A DNA stretch of 64,000 nt from positions 62,001-126,000 of the forward strand of contig NZ_AJXW01000043.1 of assembly GCF_000264375.1 (NCBI RefSeq), in the 5' to 3' direction. Under the pieces are notes generated by a model that was not told where the DNA came from, searched no databases, and worked only from the letters and a program-made list of their open reading frames with translations. Origin of the DNA: Rhodanobacter thiooxydans LCS2 (lineage in GTDB: Bacteria; Pseudomonadota; Gammaproteobacteria; Xanthomonadales; Rhodanobacteraceae). Shown piece after piece: positions 17,093 to 27,830 of this stretch (positions within the stretch are counted from its first letter, which is position 1; each line of letters opens with the position of its first letter). Made by a program: the position numbers and the translations under genes.

Positions 17093-17363
17093 GCGCATGA
17101 TCCGCGTCGAGGTGGTTTACGCAGGGACGGCAGGGCCGATCCGGCGTCGGGTCGAGCTGGCGGAAGGCAGCACGGTGATGCAGGCGATCGGCGCCTCGGG
17201 GATCGCCGCCGCGCTTCCGGCAGATGCGGTCGATCCGGCTCGCCTCGGCCTCTTCGCGCGAAAGGTGGCGCCGGAGCGGCAACTGCGTGAAGGAGACCGT
17301 ATCGAGATCTACCGGCCGTTGCTGCTCGACCCGATGGAAGCGCGCCGCCGGCGCGCCCGCTGA
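17085..17363 (+). CDS. RnfH/RatB family (UPF0125) ubiquitin-fold protein
   Basis: 92 residues from the ATG at 17085, overlapping ratA; the Met at 17097 is an alternative start. The sequence MIRVEVVYAG, then RRVELAEGSTVMQAI, then GLFARKVAPERQLREGDRIEIYRPLLLDPMEARRRRA matches the RnfH family, which has a beta-grasp fold. The ratA-ratB pairing is widespread. Biochemical function is not established. The last residues are strongly basic. Confidence 0.9.
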   Translation: MAERMIRVEVVYAGTAGPIRRRVELAEGSTVMQAIGASGIAAALPADAVDPARLGLFARKVAPERQLREGDRIEIYRPLLLDPMEARRRRAR

Positions 17364-17380
17364 GGGACCAGGCGGCCGGG

Positions 17381-17851
17381 TCAGTGCCCGTTGTTGCCGT
17401 CCGGGTTGCCACCCTGGCCGAAGCCGCCGTCATTCTTCTTGTCGTTCGGAGACGTGCTCTTGTCGCCCTGGGTCTCGTTGACCGGGTAGCCGGCGTTGTA
17501 TTTCTTGCTGTCCTTGATCAGCTGCTGGGCATCCTGCGCGAAGAAATCGCCTTCCGTACGCACCAGCGTATCGTTGTTGAAGGTCAGCGTGAGCGTGCGC
17601 ACCTTCATTGCGCCGCCGCGGTGCGACAGGGTCGATACGTAATCCCAGCGACCCTGGTCGAACGGCGTATTCACCGAGGGCGTGCCCATCAGCACCAGCA
17701 CCTGGTGCTTGGTCATGCCGGGCTTGAGCTGATCCACGGTTTTCTTGTCCAGCAGGTTGCCTTGCTGCACGTCCGGCTTGTAGACGATATGGCAGCCGGC
17801 GACGGAGAGCGCCAGCATGGCGAAAACCAGCAGGGAGATCAGCTTTTGCAT
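17381..17851 (-). CDS. bamE: outer membrane assembly lipoprotein BamE
   Basis: 156 residues with a lipoprotein signal (MQKLISLLVFAMLALSVAGC, lipobox Cys20). The SmpA/OmlA domain follows: YKPDVQQGNLLDKKTVDQLKPGMTKHQVLVLMGTP is the conserved stretch that contacts BamD and phosphatidylglycerol. The C-terminal tail (about residues 128-156) is long, polar and Gly/Asn/Asp-rich, not part of the conserved domain. It is divergent from fur across 74 bases, a pairing common in gammaproteobacteria. Confidence 0.94.
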   Translation of the reverse strand: MQKLISLLVFAMLALSVAGCHIVYKPDVQQGNLLDKKTVDQLKPGMTKHQVLVLMGTPSVNTPFDQGRWDYVSTLSHRGGAMKVRTLTLTFNNDTLVRTEGDFFAQDAQQLIKDSKKYNAGYPVNETQGDKSTSPNDKKNDGGFGQGGNPDGNNGH

Positions 17852-17925
17852 GCGTGTCGCGTCCGGATCATGAAGGTGTCGGATGATACACTACCGGCTC
17901 GAAAACGCCGTGTGCGGGGTGAGTC

Positions 17926-18348
17926 ATGGAACAGGAAACCAAAGAGCTGCGACGGGTCGGCCTCAAGGTGACCCATCCACGCATGCGTATCCTGCAGGTC
18001 TTCGACGAAGAGGGCACGCAGCATCTCACTGCCGAGGATGTCTACAAGAAACTGCTGGCCCACCAGGAAGACATCGGCCTGGCGACGGTATATCGCGTGC
18101 TGACCCAGTTCGAGGCAGCGGGCATCATCGTCAAGCACAACTTCGAAGGCGGTCAGGCAGTCTACGAACTTGATCGCGGCAAGCACCACGACCACATGAT
18201 CGATGTGGACAGCGGCAAAGTGATCGAGTTCATCAGCGAAGAGATCGAACGGCTGCAGCACGAGATTGCCGCGAAGCACGGCTACGTGATCGAGGATCAC
18301 AGTCTGGTGCTGTATGTGAGGCCGAAGCAGCGTGCACACAAAGGCTGA
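17926..18348 (+). CDS. fur: ferric uptake regulator Fur
   Basis: 140 residues. A winged-helix domain (residues 1-85, KVTHPRMRILQVF, then GLATVYRVLTQFEAAGII) is followed by the dimer/metal domain with HHDHMIDVDSGKVIEF. The two Cys that bind structural zinc in E. coli Fur (in ICLDCG) are replaced by Asp and Ser here, as is also the case in Pseudomonas-type Fur. It represses iron uptake genes when loaded with Fe(II). A possible -10 (GATACAC) lies about 40 bases upstream in the shared gap with bamE. Confidence 0.95.
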   Translation: MEQETKELRRVGLKVTHPRMRILQVFDEEGTQHLTAEDVYKKLLAHQEDIGLATVYRVLTQFEAAGIIVKHNFEGGQAVYELDRGKHHDHMIDVDSGKVIEFISEEIERLQHEIAAKHGYVIEDHSLVLYVRPKQRAHKG

Positions 18349-18403
18349 GTGTCCCGAGCGCCAGCCGTCAGCCCCGGGCGAACAGCGGGGCGCAGGCGGA
18401 CAT

Positions 18404-18441
18404 AAAAAAGCCGCGGGGAGGACTCCTGTCCACCCGCGGCT
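18404..18441 (-). terminator. rho-independent terminator of the small RNA candidate or kinase mRNA
   Basis: On the minus strand AGCCGCGGG...CCCGCGGCT is followed by TTTTT. No T-tract follows on the plus strand, so it is directional. Its loop region is the GGAC-AGGA-GTCC hairpin. Confidence 0.85.
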
Positions 18442-18600
18442 GCTCCCCTACCTGTCGGTCGGCGGCGCGAATGGCTCGCTGTCGCCTTTGACTCTCGCCA
18501 GGTAGCGGCGAAACGGCATCCTGCCGTTGTTTCAAGGCCCCCGTCCCCACGGTGACCTTGATCCGCCATCTTGCGACGGCGGCTCCCCCACATCGATGGG
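18404..18600 (-). ncRNA. candidate structured small RNA with repeated GGA motifs
   Basis: No protein gene fits the 297 bases between fur and the histidine kinase gene. Read on the minus strand, the segment contains a perfect hairpin with a GGA loop inside CAGGATG (18512-18528), a second GGAC-AGGA-GTCC hairpin (18420-18431) nested in the terminator, and further GGGGA/GGGGGA motifs near 18461, 18549 and 18584. Flanking complementary blocks (GTCGC with GCGAC; CAAGG with CCTTG) suggest a multi-stem fold. It ends in a strong terminator. CsrA/RsmA-binding RNAs look like this. It could instead be a structured 3' UTR of the kinase gene. Confidence 0.5.
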
Positions 18601-18645
18601 AAGGATGCTAACGAGGACTTCACGTTTCCGGTATCGGAAAAATTC

Positions 18646-20244
18646 CTAGGTTCCCTGACTGCTCTCGGGGAGATGATTGCTGCCCCGCAGCAGGATCCGC
18701 AGATGGACACCGGCCGGGGCGGGGCGCAGGCGGAACTGTCCGCCGAGCGAAGTGACCCGGTCGCGCATCCCTTGCAGGCCGCGCCCGCCGCGGGGCAGGC
18801 GGCTGGGCAGGCCGGTGCCGTCGTCGCGCAGGTCAAGCACGGCCACTGCGATGCCCTGGCGCTCTCCGATGCGCAGGCGCAGCCGGAACTCGCTGGCCTT
18901 GGCGTGCTTGACGGCGTTGGTCGCGCTTTCCTGCACCAGCCGGTAGATCGCGGTGCGGGTGTCGTCGTCGAGCAGCCGCGGATCGCCGTGCAGCTCGGTG
19001 CGGTAAACCATCCCGGCGGCGCTCAGCAGGTCACGGATCGGGCCCTCGTCGAGTGCGCGCAGCAAGCCGAATTCATCCAGTACGGCGGGGCGCAGGTCGT
19101 CCAGCAGGCGGTGCAGGGCGCGCCGCATATGCGCCAGGATGGTGTTGATCGAGGTGCTGATGTCCTCCATGCCGGCCTGCAGCAGCCGCGCCTGCGCGAG
19201 CTTCACGTGGGTCTGGATCGCGGTGATGTTCTGCCCCAGCTCATCGTGCAGCTCGGCGGCCAGATGCCGGCGCTGGTTCTCGTCCGTCTGCAGGTTGCCG
19301 CGTGCGGCGTCACGCAATTGATGGGCCAGCTGATCCAGTCGGCGGTTGACCGCGCCCAGGTAGACGTTCTGCTCGGCCACCCGCTCGCTGCTCCGGCGCA
19401 GGGCGTCGGTGGCCGAGCCCAGCATCAGCGCGCCGGTTCCAGCCACGGCCAGAAACAGGTAGGCCGCGGCGGTCGAGGGGGCGTGCCCCAGGTGCTGGTC
19501 GACCAGGGTCATGCCGAGGCTGGTGACCAGCATCGCCAGGCTGGCGCCGCGCCAGCCGTGGCGGAAGGCGAAGAACAGCACCGGCGCCAGCGACAGCACG
19601 CGGGCAAATTGCGGCTGGGGAGCGGCCTGTTCGGACAGCACCAGCAGGATCGTCATGGACGGCAGCATCACCAGCAGGCCGTCCATGAACAGGCTGGCCA
19701 GGGCACGCCGCTCGATCCGGGTTCGCAGCAGCATGATCATCAACGGCACGATCAGCAGGATGCCCAGGTAGAGGCTGAGCAGTTCCTCGCCGAGTACGCC
19801 GATGATCAGTTCCGGCGAGCCCGGCGTACTGACCAGCGCCAGCAGGGCAGCGTCTACCGCGGTGGTGGCGGTCACCACCAGCACCACCGAGAGCAGCAGG
19901 CGGGTCACTTCCTGTGGACTGTGCAGGCTGGCGTGCAGATTGAACCGTCGCAGCAGCCACAGGCTGGAGGCCATCACCAGTGGTTCGGGCAGTTCGTCGA
20001 CGGCGAAGCCAAGCCAGCCCCGGGTCAAGCCATGGACCAGGCCGATGCCGGCGGTGGCGACCAGCTCGCCACCCAGCAGCCAGCCCCAGTAACGCACTGG
20101 CACCAGCAGCAGCGCACCGAAACGCAGGCCATACGGCAGCATCCAGTACGGCTGCACGGTCAGCCACAGCAGCAGCCACAGCAGCAGGTAGCCGGCGCCA
20201 AGCAGCGGGCCGGAGTCGGGCAGGCGTAGGGGCTTCAGGCGCAT
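18646..20244 (-). CDS. membrane histidine kinase, MASE1-like sensor with HisKA_3/HATPase (UhpB/NarX type)
   Basis: 532 residues. The N-terminal 290 residues contain about eight to ten hydrophobic spans and resemble the MASE1 integral membrane sensor. A short coiled segment follows, then the HisKA_3 phospho-acceptor region (HLAAELHDELGQNITAIQTHVKLA, with the modified His in ELHDE, near residue 340) and a HATPase with RLVQESATNAVKHAKAS (N box) and LRDDGTGL/GRGLQGMRDRV (G boxes). It is divergent from a NarL-type regulator gene 92 bases away, its likely partner. The signal sensed is not evident. Confidence 0.88.
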   Translation of the reverse strand: MRLKPLRLPDSGPLLGAGYLLLWLLLWLTVQPYWMLPYGLRFGALLLVPVRYWGWLLGGELVATAGIGLVHGLTRGWLGFAVDELPEPLVMASSLWLLRRFNLHASLHSPQEVTRLLLSVVLVVTATTAVDAALLALVSTPGSPELIIGVLGEELLSLYLGILLIVPLMIMLLRTRIERRALASLFMDGLLVMLPSMTILLVLSEQAAPQPQFARVLSLAPVLFFAFRHGWRGASLAMLVTSLGMTLVDQHLGHAPSTAAAYLFLAVAGTGALMLGSATDALRRSSERVAEQNVYLGAVNRRLDQLAHQLRDAARGNLQTDENQRRHLAAELHDELGQNITAIQTHVKLAQARLLQAGMEDISTSINTILAHMRRALHRLLDDLRPAVLDEFGLLRALDEGPIRDLLSAAGMVYRTELHGDPRLLDDDTRTAIYRLVQESATNAVKHAKASEFRLRLRIGERQGIAVAVLDLRDDGTGLPSRLPRGGRGLQGMRDRVTSLGGQFRLRPAPAGVHLRILLRGSNHLPESSQGT

Positions 20245-20336
20245 GCGCGGATGTTACATGTGCGCCGCGGCGCGGTGGCCAGCCCCGCAACGGGCCGGAT
20301 GTGCATGAGCGGGGAGTCCCTGTGTAAAGTAGCGGG

Positions 20337-20972
20337 ATGTACAGCATCGTTCTGGTCGATGACCATGCCATCGTTCGTGAGGGCTTCAAGCGGCTGATCG
20401 AGATGGAGCCCGATCTCGACGTGGTGGCCGAGTGCCGCAGCGCCGACGACGCGGTCGAGGCGGTGGGCCACTGGCACCCCGACCTGGTCGCGCTCGATCT
20501 TTCGCTGCCGGACGGCAGCGGGCTGCCCTTGATCGAACACCTGCTCAGCGTGCATGCGCAGACGCATATCGTGGTGCTGAGCATGCACGACGGCGAACCT
20601 TACGTGTCCGAGGCGCTGCGCCGCGGCGCCAGCGGCTACGTCACCAAGGGGGTGGCGCCGGAGGAACTGGTGGCGGGCTTGCGCGCGGTGATGCAGGGGG
20701 AATGTTTCCTCAGCTCCGACCTGCGCCAGCGCCGGGCCGATCGGCCGGATGCAGCGCTGGACCCGATCAGCCGGCTGACCGCGCGCGAGCGCGAGGTATT
20801 CCTGCTGCTGGCCGGTGGCCGCGCGCCGAAGCAGGTGGCGGCGGAACTGGGGATCGGCCAGAAGACGGTCTACATCCATCGGGCCAGCCTGATGGGCAAG
20901 CTGGGTGCCGGCTCGGAACTGGACCTGTACCGGATGGCCTCCGAGCGCGGCATGTTGCCGCTGGCGAGCTGA
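20337..20972 (+). CDS. NarL/UhpA-type response regulator
   Basis: 211 residues. Receiver domain with VDDHAIVREGFKRLIE, phospho-acceptor Asp in LVALDLSLPDGSG and switch Lys in GYVTKGVAPEEL; LuxR-type HTH at about 145-200 (LTAREREVFLLLAGGRAPKQVAAELGIGQKTVYIHRASLMGKL). Together with the divergent kinase gene it forms a two-component pair with a shared 92-base control region. It is distinct from the uvrY product encoded upstream. Confidence 0.9.
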   Translation: MYSIVLVDDHAIVREGFKRLIEMEPDLDVVAECRSADDAVEAVGHWHPDLVALDLSLPDGSGLPLIEHLLSVHAQTHIVVLSMHDGEPYVSEALRRGASGYVTKGVAPEELVAGLRAVMQGECFLSSDLRQRRADRPDAALDPISRLTAREREVFLLLAGGRAPKQVAAELGIGQKTVYIHRASLMGKLGAGSELDLYRMASERGMLPLAS

Positions 20973-20986
20973 GCGGCTGGCGGGAA

Positions 20987-22660
20987 TCAGGCGCTCTGCG
21001 CCCGCTCCAGCATCTGCCTGGCATGGGCCCGCGTCTCGCGGGTGATCTCGAGACCGCCCAGCATGCGCGCCAGCTCGTCGCGCCGGCCGGCGGCGTCGAG
21101 CACCTCGATCTGCGTGTGGGTGGAGTCGCCGTCGCTGTGCTTGCTGACCCTGAGGTGCGCGTGGCCCTGGGCGGCCACCTGCGGCAGGTGGGTGACGCAC
21201 AGCACCTGACGCTGGCTGCCCAGCGCGCGCAACTTCTGCCCAACTACCTCGGCGACGGCGCCGCCGATGCCGCTGTCGACCTCGTCGAAGATCATGCTGC
21301 CGATAGTGTCCTTGCCCAGGGTGACCACTTCGATTGCCAGGCTGATGCGCGCCAGCTCGCCGCCGGAGGCGACCTTGCGCAGCGGTCGCGGCGGCTGGCC
21401 GGGGTTGGCACTCACCAGCAGCTCGCAGCGTTCCCCGCCTTGCGGATCCGGTTCGTCGCCGCTGGAGGGTTCCAGCTCGACGCGCAACAGGCCGCCCGCC
21501 ATGCCCAGCTCGCCCATCAGCACGCTGACCTCCTCGCCGAGCCGAGCCGCCGCCGCGGCGCGAGCCTCACCGAGCCTGGCCGCCGTGTGGGTGTAGTCGC
21601 CCAGCAGGCGCTCGCGTTGCGCCATCAGTTGTTCCAGCACGTCACCGGCGCCCTCGAGCTCGGCCAGTTCGGCCTGCAAGACGGCGAGCCGGTCGTGCAG
21701 CTCGGCCACGGGCAAGCGGTGCCGGCGCGATAGCTCGTGCAGGCGGGCCAGGTGGTTGTCGACCTCGGTGAATCGCTCGGGGTCGAGGTCGACGTCCTGC
21801 GCATAGCGCGCCAGGCCGTCGGCGGATTCGCCGAGCTGGATACCGGCATTGTCGAGCAGTTCCAGCAGCGGGTTCAGCCGGTCGTCGAGCGCGGCCAGCT
21901 TGCCCAGTTCGGCATGCGCCCGACCGAGGGCGCGACGCAAGGCGAATTCGCTGTCGCCGTCGAGCAACTCGACCACGCCGGCGGTGCCCTCGGCCAGCCG
22001 GCCTGCGTTGGCGAGGCGTTTGTGCTGCATCTCGAGTTCGGCCAGTTCGGCGGCAGGCAGCGCCCATTTCTCCAGCTCGCCGATTTCATGGCGCAGCAGT
22101 TCGATGCGCTGGTCGCGATCGTCGCCGCCGCTGAGCTTGCGCATGCGCGCGCCGAGTTCGCGCCACCGCACGGCGTTGCCGCGCACTTGTGCCAGCAGCT
22201 CGTCGTGGCCGGCGTAGGCGTCGAGCAGGGCAAGCTGGTGCGGGCGCGACAGCAGTGCCTGATGTTCGTGCTGGCCGTGGATCTCGACCAGCAGCGCAGC
22301 CAGTTCGCCGAGCTGACGGGCGTTGGCGGGGCGGCCGTTGATCCATGCCTTGGAGCTGCCCTCGGTGCGGATCACCCGGCGCAGCTGGCAGCCGCCGTCC
22401 TCGTCCAGTTCCTCGCGCTGCAGCCAGTCGCGCGCGGCAGGCAGTTCGGCCAGGTCGAACTCGGCGGCCAGTTCGGCGCGGTCGCTGCCGGCGCGTACCA
22501 TGCCGCTGTCGGCGCGGGCGCCGGCCAGCAGCATCAGTGCGTCGACCAGCAGCGACTTGCCGGCGCCGGTCTCGCCGCTGACCACGGTCAGGCCCGGGCC
22601 GAAGGCCACCTCGGCAGCTTCGACGACGGCGAAATGGCGGACGTAGAGCGAAGTGAGCAT
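20987..22660 (-). CDS. recN: DNA repair protein RecN
   Basis: 557 residues starting at MLTSLYVRHFAVVEAAEVAFGPG (22660); the frame extends upstream but that start matches the family. SMC-like ATPase: Walker A in VVSGETGAGKSLLVDALMLL near residue 30, a long central coiled coil rich in Leu, Glu and Arg (about 160-370), the ABC signature region VASGGELARISLAIEV, and Walker B in SMIFDEVDSGIGG. It acts in double-strand break repair with RecA. The gene is divergent from hrcA, a common order. Confidence 0.95.
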   Translation of the reverse strand: MLTSLYVRHFAVVEAAEVAFGPGLTVVSGETGAGKSLLVDALMLLAGARADSGMVRAGSDRAELAAEFDLAELPAARDWLQREELDEDGGCQLRRVIRTEGSSKAWINGRPANARQLGELAALLVEIHGQHEHQALLSRPHQLALLDAYAGHDELLAQVRGNAVRWRELGARMRKLSGGDDRDQRIELLRHEIGELEKWALPAAELAELEMQHKRLANAGRLAEGTAGVVELLDGDSEFALRRALGRAHAELGKLAALDDRLNPLLELLDNAGIQLGESADGLARYAQDVDLDPERFTEVDNHLARLHELSRRHRLPVAELHDRLAVLQAELAELEGAGDVLEQLMAQRERLLGDYTHTAARLGEARAAAAARLGEEVSVLMGELGMAGGLLRVELEPSSGDEPDPQGGERCELLVSANPGQPPRPLRKVASGGELARISLAIEVVTLGKDTIGSMIFDEVDSGIGGAVAEVVGQKLRALGSQRQVLCVTHLPQVAAQGHAHLRVSKHSDGDSTHTQIEVLDAAGRRDELARMLGGLEITRETRAHARQMLERAQSA

Positions 22661-22724
22661 GGGCAGGCTACTGGTGGCGTGGCGGGATTGTAGCGGCAGC
22701 CCGGCGGCGCAAGACACCGCTCCA

Positions 22725-22753
22725 CTTGCAAGCTGCGCGTGCAAACCTTATTT
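22725..22753 (+). promoter_or_regulatory. sigma32-like heat-shock promoter for hrcA-grpE-dnaK
   Basis: CTTGCAA at 22725-22731, a 14-base spacer, then CCTTATTT at 22746-22753, compared with the consensus CTTGAAA-N13/14-CCCCATTT. It lies 30 bases before the hrcA start. No CIRCE inverted repeat (TTAGCACTC-N9-GAGTGCTAA) is visible in this gap. Confidence 0.6.
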
Positions 22754-22783
22754 CTTTGGGGTCTCAAGGATTGCTACGACAGC

Positions 22784-23854
22784 ATGATCAAGCCACCCGG
22801 CCATGACCTCGACGCCCGCGCCCGCCGCCTGTTGCGCACGCTGATTGCCCAGTACCTGGTCGACGGCGAGCCGGTCGGTTCGCGCACGCTGTCGCGTTCG
22901 TCCGGCCTGGACGTGAGCCCGGCCACGATCCGCAACATCATGGCCGATCTCGAGGATGCGGGCCTGGTCGCCTCGCCGCATACCTCGGCGGGACGGGTAC
23001 CCACGCCGCGCGGCCTGCGCCTGTTCGTCGACAGCCTGATCGAACTACAGCCGCTGCCGCGCGCCGAGATGGCACGGCTGCAGCGCGAGCTGCCGCCGGG
23101 GCCGACCACCACCCGCGACCTGCTCGGCAATGTCTCCACCCTGCTGTCGGCGATGACCCACTTCGCCGGTGTGGTCACGGTGCCGCGCCAGGCCGATTTC
23201 CCGCTGCGGCACATCGACTTCGTGGCGCTGCCGGATGCGCGGGTGCTGGTGATCCTGGTGTTCAGCGACAATCAGGTGCAGAACCGCATCGTGCAACTGG
23301 CCCGGCCAGTCGGTGGCAGCGAGCTGGAACACGCCGCCAACTACTTGAACAGCCATTTCACCGGCCTGCGTGTGGACGACATCCGTGCCCACCTGCTGGC
23401 CGAGGTGCGCAAGACCGGCAGCGAACTCAACCAGCTGCTCGCCAGCACGGTCGAGCTGGCCACCGCTTCATTCGCACCGCCGGCGACCGGACCGGGCGGC
23501 CCCGACGTGCTGGTTAGCGGCCAGACCAACCTGATGGGCTATTCCGAGCTGGCCGACCTGCAGCGCCTGCGCGAGTTGTTCGAGGCCTTCCAGCAGAAGA
23601 ACGAATTGCTGCAACTGATGGAAGTCTGCGCCCGGGCGCCAGGTGTGCGCCTGTTCATCGGCGAGGAATCCGGCTTCACTGCGCTCGATGGCTGCAGCGT
23701 GGTGACCGCCAGTTACGGCGCGCAGGGGCGCGTGCTGGGCGCGGTCGGCGTGATCGGCCCGACCCGGATGGCCTACGAACGGGTGATCCCGGTGGTGCAG
23801 GCTACCGCCGGATTGCTCAGCGACGCCTTGAATCGCGCCGCCACGACCCTATAA
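22784..23854 (+). CDS. hrcA: heat-inducible transcription repressor HrcA
   Basis: 356 residues from MIKPPGHDLDARARRLLRTLI. N-terminal winged helix with EPVGSRTLSRSSGLDVSPATIRNIMADLEDAGLVASPHTSAGRVPT, the most conserved part of HrcA, then GAF-like and dimerisation domains ending with AVGVIGPTRMAYERVIPVVQATA. It normally represses groE and dnaK operons by binding CIRCE. None is visible upstream of this cluster, so its targets may be elsewhere. Confidence 0.94.
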   Translation: MIKPPGHDLDARARRLLRTLIAQYLVDGEPVGSRTLSRSSGLDVSPATIRNIMADLEDAGLVASPHTSAGRVPTPRGLRLFVDSLIELQPLPRAEMARLQRELPPGPTTTRDLLGNVSTLLSAMTHFAGVVTVPRQADFPLRHIDFVALPDARVLVILVFSDNQVQNRIVQLARPVGGSELEHAANYLNSHFTGLRVDDIRAHLLAEVRKTGSELNQLLASTVELATASFAPPATGPGGPDVLVSGQTNLMGYSELADLQRLRELFEAFQQKNELLQLMEVCARAPGVRLFIGEESGFTALDGCSVVTASYGAQGRVLGAVGVIGPTRMAYERVIPVVQATAGLLSDALNRAATTL

Positions 23855-23894
23855 CCCCAGCGGGAGCGGGTTTCTCGCAAATTTTTCCAGGGCA

Positions 23895-23912
23895 GCCGGC
23901 ATGCATGCCGGC
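23895..23912. repeat. 18-bp perfect palindrome between hrcA and grpE
   Basis: GCCGGCATGCATGCCGGC, a perfect self-complementary sequence. It sits 26 bases before the grpE start. It could be an mRNA hairpin that tunes grpE translation or a cleavage/processing site; nothing in the sequence decides. Confidence 0.7.
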
Positions 23913-23937
23913 CATGACAATTGTTTTTGGAGTGAGC

Positions 23938-24471
23938 ATGCAGAACAACGATCCGCAGTCGCCTGGCGACGCGCCAGCCCAGGGCCAGCCGGGTGAATCG
24001 TCGGCCACGGAACTGGAAAGCCTGCAGGCGCGCGTGGCCGAACTGGAAGCCAGCAATGCCAGGTTGCACGAGACCGTGCTGCGCGAAAAGGCCGAACTCG
24101 AGAACCAGCGCCGCCGGCTGCACCGCGACCTGGAACAGGCCCGCCGCTTCGCCAACGAGAAATTGCTGAGCGAACTGCTGCCGGTCTACGACGGCCTGGA
24201 GAGCGGCCTGGCCATCGAGGGCGGCGACGTCGCCTCGATACGCGAAGGCCTTGGCCTGACCCTGAAGGCCCTGCTCAAGGTGGCCGAGAACCACGGCATG
24301 TCGCAGATCGATCCACTGGGCCAGCCGCTCGATCCTGAACGCCACCATGCAGTGAGCATGGTCGAGGCGCCGGGCCAGGTGCCGGGCACCGTGGTCAGCG
24401 TGCTGCAGAAGGGTTACGTGCTGAACGATCGCCTGCTGCGTCCCGCGCTGGTCGCAGTGGCGAAGGACTGA
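23938..24471 (+). CDS. grpE: nucleotide exchange factor GrpE
   Basis: 177 residues; the ATG at 23938 has GGAGTG just upstream and removes an unlikely N-terminal extension. A polar N-terminus is followed by a long coiled coil (about residues 30-90, [46 protein letters not shown] presented as heptads) and the beta domain with [41 protein letters not shown]. It releases ADP from DnaK. Part of the hrcA-grpE-dnaK-dnaJ cluster. Confidence 0.95.
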   Translation: MQNNDPQSPGDAPAQGQPGESSATELESLQARVAELEASNARLHETVLREKAELENQRRRLHRDLEQARRFANEKLLSELLPVYDGLESGLAIEGGDVASIREGLGLTLKALLKVAENHGMSQIDPLGQPLDPERHHAVSMVEAPGQVPGTVVSVLQKGYVLNDRLLRPALVAVAKD

Positions 24472-24625
24472 ATGGCGCCATTGCCGGCGCCCGCCTGAAT
24501 GGCGCGGCGGCAGGCATCGTCAAATCACATCCGGGGCCTTGCCGGCATTGAATCACCCAGGCAGAACCCCATCTGGAAACCATCGCGGCCGCGGGGGCCG
24601 CACGCAAAATTCGGAGAGCAATCAC

Positions 24626-26542
<1,917 letters not shown>

Positions 26543-26573
26543 TCGGCACCGTCTTCGGCACGGCCGATTGACC

Positions 26574-26608
26574 AGCCCGCGCCAGGCATCCTCCCGGCGC
26601 GGGCTGTT
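26574..26608 (+). terminator. terminator downstream of dnaK
   Basis: AGCCCGCGCC/GGCGCGGGCT stem followed by GTTTT. It lies between dnaK and dnaJ and may let dnaK be made in excess of dnaJ. Confidence 0.75.
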
Positions 26609-26651
26609 TTGCTGATTGGGACAGGGTGTGACAAGCAGTGTGGATGCATGA

Positions 26652-27779
26652 ATGAGCAAGCGTGACTACTATGAGGTGCTGGGCGTCGAGCGCAGCGTCA
26701 GCGAAGCTGAGCTGAAGAAGTCCTTCCGCCGGCTGGCGATGAAGTACCACCCGGACCGCTGCCCGGACGATCCCACCGCGCAGGACAAGTTCAAGGAGGC
26801 CAAGGAGGCCTATGAAGTCCTGTCCGACACTTCGAAGCGCGCGATGTACGACCAGCATGGTCACGCCGCCTTCGAGAACGGCATGGGCGGTCGCGGCGGT
26901 GCCGGCTTCGGCGACATGGGCGACATTTTCGGCGACATTTTCGGCGACATCTTCGGTCGCGGCGGCGGTGGGCGTGGCCGTCCGCGGCGCGGCGCCGACT
27001 TGCGCTACATCATCGAGCTGGGCCTGGAGGAGGCCGTGTTCGGTGTGAGCCGGCAGATCGAGGTGCCGACCCAGGTCAACTGCCACCACTGCAACGGCAG
27101 CGGCTCGGAAGATGGCAAAGTCAGCAAATGCAAGACCTGCAACGGCCACGGCCAGGTGCGCATGCAGAACGGCATCTTCTCCATCCAGCAGGCCTGCCCG
27201 CATTGTGGCGGCAGCGGCCAGGCGATCGAGAAGCCATGCCGGGAGTGCCATGGCGAAGGGCGTCTGGAAGAAGCCCGCACGCTGTCGGTGCAGATCCCCG
27301 AGGGCGTCGACAACGGCGACCGCATCCGCCTGTCCGGGCAGGGCGAGGCCGGTCCCGCCGGTGCGCCGGCCGGTGACCTGTACGTGGAAGTGCGCGTGCG
27401 CGAGCACGAGATCTTCCAGCGCGACGGCAACGACCTGTATTGCGAATTGCCGATCCGCTTTTCGCAGGCAGCGCTGGGGGCCGAACTGCCGGTGCCGACG
27501 CTGGAGGGCGAAGTGCCGGTCAGCATCCCGCCGGAAACCCAGACCGGCACCCAGTTCCGCCTGCGTGGCCGCGGCGTCAAGTCGGTGCGCAGCAACCGCC
27601 ACGGCGACCTGATCTGCCGCGTGGTGGTGGAAACCCCGGTGCGGCTGACCCGGCAGCAGCGCGAGTTGCTGGAATCGCTGGAGGCCACCTTTGCCGGCAG
27701 CGACGCCGGCAAGCACACGCCACGCGCCAAGGGCTGGGTCGACGGAGTGAAGAAATTCTGGTCCAGGGTTACCGCCTAG
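26652..27779 (+). CDS. dnaJ: co-chaperone DnaJ
   Basis: 375 residues. J domain with HPD ([10 protein letters not shown], about residues 30-40), a Gly/Phe-rich linker containing three tandem GDIF units encoded by near-identical 12-bp repeats at about 26920-26955, four CxxCxGxG zinc modules ([32 protein letters not shown]) and the client-binding C-terminal domain. It delivers unfolded clients to DnaK and stimulates its ATPase. Confidence 0.97.
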   Translation: MSKRDYYEVLGVERSVSEAELKKSFRRLAMKYHPDRCPDDPTAQDKFKEAKEAYEVLSDTSKRAMYDQHGHAAFENGMGGRGGAGFGDMGDIFGDIFGDIFGRGGGGRGRPRRGADLRYIIELGLEEAVFGVSRQIEVPTQVNCHHCNGSGSEDGKVSKCKTCNGHGQVRMQNGIFSIQQACPHCGGSGQAIEKPCRECHGEGRLEEARTLSVQIPEGVDNGDRIRLSGQGEAGPAGAPAGDLYVEVRVREHEIFQRDGNDLYCELPIRFSQAALGAELPVPTLEGEVPVSIPPETQTGTQFRLRGRGVKSVRSNRHGDLICRVVVETPVRLTRQQRELLESLEATFAGSDAGKHTPRAKGWVDGVKKFWSRVTA

Positions 27780-27830
27780 ACCCCGCTGCGCGGTTAGCAT
27801 GTACGCCCTGTTCCCTGGAGCGTGCCGTCG

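Noticed and set aside
18368-18550. 60-codon minus-strand open frame between fur and the kinase gene
   Set aside because: Low-complexity Arg/Gln/Ala sequence; the same bases are better explained by RNA hairpins and a terminator.
22661-22783. CIRCE element upstream of hrcA
   Set aside because: No TTAGCACTC/GAGTGCTAA pair or near match visible by eye.
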